A stretch of 64,000 nucleotides of DNA, taken from Norana najaformis (lineage: Eukaryota > Annelida > Clitellata > Crassiclitellata > Hormogastridae). Numbering within the stretch: the first letter of the stretch is position 1; each line of letters begins with the position of its first letter. The notes under the pieces are model-generated. The model ran no database searches, was not told the origin of the DNA, and was given only the letters and a program-made list of their open reading frames with translations. This document shows positions 56,401 to 64,000 of this stretch, piece after piece. The position numbers were made by a program, and so were the translations under genes. The stretch is from assembly GCA_964023275.1 (NCBI GenBank), contig OZ029917.1, positions 33,012,505-33,076,504 on the forward strand. Reading direction: 5' to 3'.

Positions 56401-59400
56401 TACACTGAAGTTTTCAAGAAATATAAAGATACTGACACATCTGGTATACTCCGATTCCTTGGGCTAGTCTAACTGGTGGATATGACTTCAGATTTCCAGA
56501 AGATAAGTTGCTAGAATGAAAGGTTTTTGAGTTATGTTCGTTGGGAGATGCGAAATGCTATTATGCTGGACAAGCCGAGATTGTCAGATTAGCAGTAATG
56601 TATTTTAAGCTACTAAATAAAACTGATGACAAATATGAGAAGCAAGTGTGTAAACAGTATTGTGACTTTGTTTTATGATCAAGAAATTTAAGACAGGAAT
56701 GATCAAGACATTTGAAAATGTAGGGTCATATACATCCTGGACAATGAGGAACTAAGCGAGTTAACATGGCTTGTAGAAATGGCACCTTCCAGGCACCTAG
56801 GCGTGGAGTATAAGCACAGCTTAGACCTGATGCTTACAATCAACGCAAAAATGTGTGACCGGTTTTAGGCTGGCCACGTGGACTGCCTAAGTGTCAAGAC
56901 CCTTTTAATTCTGCTAAAAAATCAGCATAGATCATAAGTGCACTAACTGGCATAACGACAAACAAGCAATATTCTGATACAAGTTTAACTTTGCTTAGTC
57001 TTTTTCTTTCTATACAAAGATGTGCAATCTTCTGTAAACCAGAGCACAGTACCAAATGTAACTGTCAATGCTGCAAGCCAGTTCACACACGGCAAAAAAT
57101 AAAGGGGACATTGCATAAAACACAACTAAAAATATTGTCACATCACACACACCTAACCCACAAATACCTAGGTAAGTTACCTCACCTAAACACTTATAAA
57201 CTTACCTATATATTTTATCCTTGTCTATTAAATCAAATAAGTTTTGACAATTACTTAGACTTCAACTGCTTGGCATACCTTTGATCAACAACTATAGTCC
57301 TTAAATTAGCACAGTCGAAAAGTGTTAAAGGATCTTTACATTACGCATAAGACATGGAAACAGAAATCATGTGACAGTTTGTTAACACATTCACAGTGAA
57401 TTCACTTTCATCATATCATGCTGGTGAAATTGCCTTACAATAACAAAAATGATATCAATGGGTTGAATGAGTCTAGTGAAAATATATAATTATGCAAAGT
57501 ATGCTGGGTTTCTGATCCCAGACATCACATGGGATGCAAAAGTTCTTGGGTCACCTTGCTATATTACAATTCATTGCTACAAAATTAATTATCAGGATAA
57601 CAAGAGAACTCCTCCGATGGGTTAAGTCTATTATCAAAAAGAAATTTCCAATTCTGTCACATCCACCATGATTCGTAATTTCAGAGATGAAGGATTGTGA
57701 AACGCTACTATATGATCACCACGTCACCCAAAAAATCACGAAGTCGAATTAAAAAGAAAGAGGAACTAAATGCTTTTTGGATTAATCCAAGTCATACCTT
57801 GTTCTCTTCTTCTTCCTTCTTAACTTCATCACTGTTGAGCGCTGCTTCATAGTATTCATCATACATGGGACATGGAACATCTGTGTCAAGCAACTGCCAA
57901 TAAACAAGAGTGACATGTCAGTCACATTTGCTCTATATAGAGTCATATAACACTAAGAAAGTTAACAAAACTCAGGTAAAGTAAAGTAAGGCATATGAGG
58001 TTGGATAACTAGTTCTCAGCCAGCCAATTCCAAGTACTGATAAAATAGACTGCAACAAAATCTGACTTTCACAGTAAAATTTCATTAGTGTTCTTCAGGC
58101 CAACACCACAGCATATTTTCACTTGTTCAACGTGTCTTGATTACTGCAATTCATTCCTTGCAGACCTGTTCTGCTTGTGCCAATAAATGTACTCAATTCT
58201 TCCACCCATGTCGTGGGCAACAAGCTGAAATATATCCACATATCAAATATTTAAACAACTCTGATAAAATTAGTCTTAAGTTGGATTTTCCATGTTTGAA
58301 ATTTTTATTTGATGAAATAAGAGAATTCAAATCTTCTTTAAAATTATGTATCACTCTCATAAGTATCCCAGAGCTTTGGAGACCTCGTCAAAACCTCTGA
58401 ATCAGTGGAAGTTTAACGATCACAACACTCACCACTAGACCACTATACCAGATGTCATTACATAGAAAACTACTCACGTAATCGACGTCTGTCGGAACAG
58501 TGTGAACTGGAATTGGTTGCCATAGCAAATCTTTGTTCCAGATCTGGCCACCAGATGGTGGATAAAGTCCAGCCAGGTTTGAATATGCACTCATCAGTGT
58601 TCGGTCATAGTCTGTACTTCGTAACTTTATCTGTCAAAATACAAATATTAGTAATATAATGGAATTTGCCAGAAATTTACACAGTGTCCCCTTCAACAAA
58701 AATCCTCATCTTTGCTGCTGGACTGATAACTTAGCCTGACGGCGCTTTATGAGGCAATGAATAAAAGAACAGACAACGTTGAAATTGAAATTCCACTTCC
58801 AAACTGGTAGTTAACAACTGTGCCAGAAGGTCTTGTAAAACAGCATAGCTGCATTCAGTCCTCTACGAAAGGTGACAATGGCATGCCGCACGCCGCCGTG
58901 TTTGGGTGGTGCCAGTCACAACCTGGATTAGGGAGGAGGGTTACACTAATCAACTTTCTTATGACCCAGCATCATTAAACAGAAACTACAGTCACTCTGC
59001 ACTCAAAGAGAGTTTACAAGTGAATATGCAACTACTGAATGATGTCCAATGTTCTGGATATGAAGGTATCTTTGTCTAAACTGATATTCCAATGTATAGA
59101 AATTCCACTGTATTTAATTAATTGATTTTGAGCATAAATTTTTCCTAAGTTCAAAGTACTAAGCTAATCTAAACTTCTACAGCAGCATCATAATGATAGT
59201 GAGAAATTAGTAAATAATTAGTAACTTCTAAGGCGTAGGTGTCTAATGCACAAGGCATCGACCACAAAAGCCAAGCCACAACAAAGTTAGTATCCAGGAT
59301 GTCAGTCCAATAAGACAGAGAGGCAAAACTCGCACAATATTATGCATTATGTCAGTTGATGGTGCACGGATGTGAGAGTTGGACTTTGAGGAAGGAGGAA

Positions 59401-62028
59401 GAGAGGAGGATAGAAGCATTCGAGATGAAATGTCTAAGAATGATCATGCAAATATCGTGGATGGAAATGCGGTCAAATGAATGGGTACTGGAAGCGGCTG
59501 GAGTAGAGAGGAATCTTTTGAAGACAGTAAGGAAAAGGAAATTGATCTATTTTGGCCACATCATGAGGAAGGAGGGAACATGCATCGAGAAGGAGATAAT
59601 ACAGGGCACAATACCGGGAGGACGGAAAAGAGGAAGACCGAGAATAAACTGGTTGGGCAACATCAGGGCATGGACTGGGCTAACAATGGAGGAGATGCTC
59701 AGGCTGGTGGAAGACAGAGGACACTGGAGGAACATTGTGCATGATGCGGCCGAATCTCGGAACGAGGAATGGTGCACCATCACATGTCAGTCATCGCAAA
59801 ATGTGCTATATTTTAAGACCTTAACTGTGTAGCAATTTCACTCCATTCCAATAACTTGTGTTATTAAGTATTTTTTATATAACTAAAACAGTGATTTAAT
59901 TAAGAACGGCACCTTTAGGAATAATAATTTGGCATTATAGTCATAAAATGTAAAAATGTTTACAGAGGCATGTTGACAATTTCCTATTTCAACTAAAACA
60001 ATAATAATGAAGTTCATGATGCAAGCAGTCGCCATAAAACCTAATGACATCACTTAAAATTAAAATCGAGGAGAACATCTTCGGAAGAAACGACGCTTTA
60101 AGGAGAAGTTGAAAGAATTTCTTGACTGTGGTAGATGATTGATCTAAATCAGCTCAACGGATTAGTTATCATCTAAACTCCGCCACAGAGTTCAACAGAT
60201 GTAGCTACATTGTGATACAAAAGAGGCAGATGTTTGAAGTAATTATCATGATTATCGGCATTACTGGCAAATGTCTCATATTCTGCAGGGCCTAAACTTT
60301 TTACACTTTATACTGATATCTTCCAAAATAAGATATAGAATGAAATTAATAATTTCTTCAGAAAACTTACCTCGTGGCAATTGTAGGAGGTATTGAGAAG
60401 CCTGTATGGTTGACCTTCAATGTAGCGTTTTCTCAAGTATTTGCCGAGTTCAAAATGCTGAACCATGCCTTCCTACAACCAATATGCAAAGTCCATATAA
60501 CAACAAACACCTTCTCTTTATGCCACAGAAGCACAGGATTTGTCAAATACGAAGAACTGGTGAATGCTAATGAGCTGATAGCTTTCTCATCTACGTTTGA
60601 TTCTTGGTGTCTTGGATGGAATTAACAATTTGTCGTCAGGTTCCTAAATGAAACCTCACCTATTTCAGGTTAACTAGCCTTTAAAGAAGGGTTATCATAT
60701 TACTGGTATGCTTTATCATTTTGTATATCTTTCAGCCATAATATAAAAACCTTAAGACCAAACCAGAAAGAGTCATTGTTGAAAAAGGCATGTAACAAAT
60801 AAGCGATTGCCTCATCATGTAGAAATAAAAAAGAGCAGAAGCAAAAACCTGATAGACACTGGACAACCTACCTGAGTCAGCTGACCAAATCCCTGAGGCC
60901 ATGCAGATTCTGGAAGAGGGTTGGTTGGGAAATTCTGAACAGGGCTACGATCACCATGTCTATAAAGCTAAAAGTAAAAAAAAAACAATACTCAATCTGA
61001 ACAAATTTCAAAACCCTGTTCAAAACTTAATCTGAAATTGATCTAGAATAACGGCAAAATCTCATTTAAGGTCTATTCTGTTAATTCTGCATACATATAA
61101 GCAACATGGCTGCCCTCAACTGCAAGAGAAAATAGAGCATTTCAGGCCCATCAGAATTTATCCAATAAGAAATAAGTAAGAAAGCGTTAATAGTTAAGTA
61201 ATCGTTTGCTACAACATGTGCATTGCCATTAAAAATAGTTTAACTATAACTTAATTTTTTTGTCTGAAAAACTTATAAAATGGCTTTTTTGCATTTTGTT
61301 TTATGCATGATCACAACTTTGTAGATCCGAGCAACACTGAAGCATACATACATAAAATGTAGATGCATACTAAACACAAACTGAAAAGACACTTATGTAC
61401 AACTTGCAATTTGTTTCTCTTGTATATGAAGGAGTTTACATGAAGCAGAGCACTTTGTAGTGAAAACACTTTCATAAACTTTTGCAATTGCAAGAAATAA
61501 AGTATTCTCAATAAACTTTTGTGTTACTCCCTTACTTAATTATTTTGTAATTAGATACATTTCAGTAATTTTGCAATTTAGGATGGTAATAATGTTCATA
61601 CATATGTGGTATTAACAGACCTCAGAGATTTTGCCTTAGTAACATTTGAAATTTATTATTTCAACCAAAGCCAGTTCCTTAAATAAACCCCTTATTTACA
61701 TTGCTTGGATCACACGATATCTGTTTCTCAGCAACTGCGCATTGTGAAGACAAATACTTTTTGGCTAGGCTAGCCTCATGTAATTCTGTTTTCCTTGTCT
61801 ACCAGGGATGTCTCGCTGAAAGCTGGCTTGATAATTAAATATCTTACTTACAATTTGGTCGGAACCAGCATTGTAAGACCATTTAATCCAAAGTACAATA
61901 TAATATCGTCTAGAAGCGTAACTTACTATCTGAACCATCAGAAGGGTGTCCTTGTCCTGTTGTGCGAGGCATCCGAAGACCAAAAGCAACGAAGAAATAA
62001 CGTAAGTTACGATGGATGACATCGCCAT
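50493..62028 (-). CDS. ACP2: Histidine acid phosphatase, lysosomal/prostatic type
   Basis: Eleven minus-strand exons with consistent phases: 61927-62028 (ATG 62026-62028), 60872-60967, 60371-60472, 58478-58630, 57798-57893, 55493-55582, 54161-54299, 53620-53702, 52622-52793, 51426-51530 and 50493-50641 (TAA). The product is 428 aa; human ACP2 is 423. A signal peptide (residues ~1-22) precedes [15 protein letters not shown], whose His38 is the expected phosphohistidine nucleophile. [23 protein letters not shown] and His288-Asp289 (SAHDST), the acid/base motif, follow. A CNDSC...VDWYSEC Cys-rich end, a transmembrane helix (~382-405) and a cytosolic tail with YNGL (417-420) complete a type I protein. 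Several N-glycosylation sequons occur (N93, N191, N225). Family members hydrolyse phosphomonoesters in lysosomes. The symbol is by similarity; it may be co-orthologous to ACP2, ACP3 and ACP4. Confidence 0.94.
58878..58985 (+). repeat. Dispersed repeat family D, copy 2
   Basis: Matches 47430-47580: GGAGGAGGGTTACACTAATCAAC, CTTATGACCCAGCATCATTA and ACAGAAACTACAG. It lies in an intron of the acid phosphatase gene. Confidence 0.5.
59205..59335 (-). mobile_element. LINE family A 3' fragment
   Basis: Reverse complement of the family A tip (AATTAGTAACTTCTAAGGCG...GCACAAGGCATCGACC...CCAGGATGTCAGTCC). It joins the RTE fragment at 59340 head to head. Confidence 0.7.
59340..59830 (+). mobile_element. 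RTE-like LINE ORF2 C-terminus
   Basis: An open frame of 158 codons, 59356-59832, matches the RTE-clade C-terminal region: [20 protein letters not shown], then [30 protein letters not shown] and [14 protein letters not shown]. The frame is intact, so this copy is younger than other LINE pieces here, but it is heavily 5'-truncated. It lies in acid phosphatase intron 58631-60370, antisense to the gene. Confidence 0.85.
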
Positions 62029-62139
62029 ATCAGTGGGACAAAAGGCGAAGCAATCAAATACAGAGAGAAAAATACATGGGAACTGGCTACGATAAAACTA
62101 GTTACACGGAATCGAAGTCATTTGACTAGTTCTCCACCG

Positions 62140-62150
62140 GCCGCCATAAT
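62140..62150 (-). promoter_or_regulatory. Possible YY1-type motif upstream of the acid phosphatase gene
   Basis: Minus strand ATTATGGCGGC, close to the AANATGGCGGC motif often found near metazoan start sites, about 112 bp before the start codon. No TATA box was seen. Confidence 0.3.
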
Positions 62151-62334
62151 TGGTTAATTGATGTTTATTTAGGGCACGTTCTTTAACTATACGGGTAAAC
62201 TCGGAGCACCCCGAGCGCAGTACTTAAGTACGCAGAGCCTGTTTGTGTGAGTAACATCCCAAGGTCGCTGCATAGAGCTTATACCGCGTTTTTCCGAATC
62301 CAACTCTAGTACGAGGATGTCCAGTATAAGGATC

Positions 62335-62412
62335 ATGGTTAGGATTAGTGTTAGGGTTAGGGTTAAGGTTAGTGTTAGTGTTAGGGTTAGTCTGTGGGTT
62401 AGGATAGATACA
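62335..62412 (+). repeat. Interstitial telomere-like (TTAGGG)n tract
   Basis: About twelve GTTAGG/GTTAGT/TTAGGG hexamers with substitutions, roughly 310 bp upstream of the acid phosphatase start codon. Confidence 0.85.
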
Positions 62413-63149
62413 GTAGGAATGGGAAATACGCCGCTAAACCTATTCCTAACTCTTACGTTTACCACTGACATCCTCCTACAAGCGTGGGAAAAGCAAAGAC
62501 GCGCTTATACCAACAGACAATGCTGTTGTGGTTGCTGGGGGTGGAGGAAAATCTAAATGGACATAAAGCGAAAAGTATTACGGTGAGGTAGTGTGTTTAC
62601 TGTGGGCAATAGTCTGAACCATTTGGAGGGAATTCCTTTTCCCGTACAAATTGCCCCAAGACAGACTACTTTTGACGGTGTTAAAGTGAGGGCAACAAAG
62701 TGATAAATAGCGAGAAGTAATTGTAATTAGGAACTTACATCGCACCGCTTCAAGTTGAAAGTTGACACCATGTTCACAGTTCCTAGACCGAGTTTCATTG
62801 TTATTGTTTACTCTTGTCAATGCTGCTTACTTTGTACTGCTTTACACAAATGAACTCGGATCTTCGGTCGAAAAGGGAGACGTACGTTTAATGTAGAAAG
62901 GCACGGCACCGCTAAGCCCAATGTTGTCGAATGTTGCCTAATGTTGGTTGCGGTCTGTGCATACATTGCGGAGCGGGGTCGACTTCAGACCAGTGGATGA
63001 GAAGCTAGTGTTGCTTTAGGTGGCAATGAACGACTGCTGAACGTCAGCTCTTGTAGGCCAATCATGTAGGAAAGCTGCTCAGCTGCAGCGACAGCCCATT
63101 CATATGTATGCGTGTATCCAAGCAACAGTCTGCAGTCTATTCAAATAAG
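62413..63149. other. No gene recognised
   Basis: Unique sequence upstream of the acid phosphatase gene with only short chance frames. Confidence 0.4.
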
Positions 63150-63695
63150 TAAAACATGCAGAGACTCCAAAGATTTCAGAACTCCTTGACTAGAGCCATA
63201 ACAAATACTTCAAAATATGAGCATATAACCCATGTGCTTATATCTTTGCATTGGCTTCCTCTTCAGCAAAGGATCTTTTTCAAATAAAGACTTACAGTTT
63301 ATAAATCATTTACCTACGGCCAACCACATTACTTAAAATCAGTCCTTATTCCCCAGACTTGCGATTATTCTGCAAGGTCATCTGATTGTCTTTCTCTAAT
63401 CATACCTAGGGCTACAACTGTTCAGGGTAAACGAGCATTTTCGGTTGCTGGACCAAAATTCTGGAACTCCCTCCCTGTGTCTGTTCGTTCTGCTCAGTCG
63501 CTTCTGTCATTTCGTTCTCAACTTAAAACTTACCTTTTTTCAAATTGCTTATCCACCATAGGCTGCCTCTCTGTCGTGCGGACTGACCTTCTGGATACTG
63601 ACCTGATTGCGGCTTGGTTTTGGTGTACCACCGGTTGATGCCTTGTGCATAAGACACTGGCGCATCAGAAGTTGCTAATTATTATTATTTATAAT
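63150..63695 (+). mobile_element. LINE family A 3' end, best copy
   Basis: Frames encode F-Q-N-S-L-T-R-A-I-T, then H-V-L-I-S-L-H-W-L-P-L-Q-Q-R, P-H-Y-L-K-S-V-L-I-P, F-S-V-A-G-P-K-F-W-N-S-L-P and L-L-S-F-R-S-Q-L-K-T-Y-L-F, the conserved L2/CR1-type tail. The 3' end reads GTTGATGCCTTGTGCATAAG, ACACTGGCGCATCAGAAGTT and an (ATT)n tail. One stop lies in the coding part. It defines family A for the shorter copies elsewhere. Confidence 0.85.
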
Positions 63696-64000
63696 TATTA
63701 TATATAGCGCATTTTGTGGACATTCTAAAGACGCTTCAACAAAACTAGATAAATGTTCAAAATGTGCGTCTTTAGATAAACCGAGAATGCTTCTTGAGCT
63801 GTATGGGGAGAAAAAATTCAAATTTTCACAGAAAGATTGTTCTAGAACGACGGTCAATAGGCCTACATGAGAAAACACGGTGTGTCTTAGGTATGGTACG
63901 TCAGCGCGGCATTTTCAGATCTTCGCGTGTCAAAGAACACAGAGTTCGTCGACCTGGCTGACTCGAGACAGGAATACGAAGATTTCTGATGTATTTCGTG

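Noticed and set aside
58396-58470. Minus-strand TGGTCTAGTGGT as a tRNA or SINE head
   Set aside because: Box A is plausible but no box B at the right distance and no cloverleaf.
63918-63987. Possible terminal coding exon at the window edge
   Set aside because: A short open stretch after an AG with plausible codons, but too short to identify and without a partner exon.

Overview
This is invertebrate metazoan nuclear DNA. Genes are split into many short exons with canonical GT/AG introns of about 0.1 to 4 kb, the spacers are AT-rich and crowded with microsatellites, and short 3' fragments of LINEs and SINEs are scattered throughout. I cannot name the species. No bacterial, phage or CRISPR features are present.

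Five host genes could be assembled exon by exon with consistent splice phases. (1) AGFG1-like (ArfGAP with FG/NPF repeats), plus strand, 1461-8025, 5' end outside the window. (2) A glycosylasparaginase (AGA)-family Ntn hydrolase, minus strand, seven exons, 15067-23759, 304 aa. (3) A two-exon linker histone H1, minus strand, 26651-28193, 220 aa, with a TATA box and an H1 box. (4) TTC38 (tetratricopeptide repeat protein 38), minus strand, twelve exons, 33315-45695, 464 aa. (5) A lysosomal/prostatic-type histidine acid phosphatase (ACP2-like), minus strand, eleven exons, 50493-62028, 428 aa, with signal peptide, membrane anchor and a YxxPhi tail. AGFG and AGA are convergent; the four minus-strand genes follow one another head to tail. 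They are housekeeping genes with no evident shared pathway, although AGA-family enzymes and acid phosphatase are both typical lysosomal hydrolases.

The most striking structure is a 3.0 kb element (17994-20993) in AGA intron 4. It has two near-identical 678-bp inverted arms, an internal tandem array, a TATA box, a possible spliced leader and a small Cys/His-rich ORF. It is flanked by a 33-bp direct repeat that copies the end of the AGA catalytic exon together with its splice donor, so the insertion lies exactly on an exon-intron border.

Other layout: 1-500 LINE tail; 8.0-15.0 kb AGFG 3'UTR and old repeats; 23.8-26.2 kb inverted LINE fragments and a hairpin; 29.1-29.7 kb an unrecognised open frame; 29.7-31.7 kb ATC-rich repeats, a nested LINE insertion and a 37-bp minisatellite; 33-45 kb TTC38 introns loaded with tetranucleotide arrays and LINE/SINE/RTE pieces; 46-50 kb repeat remnants; 62-64 kb a telomere-like tract and a LINE 3' end.
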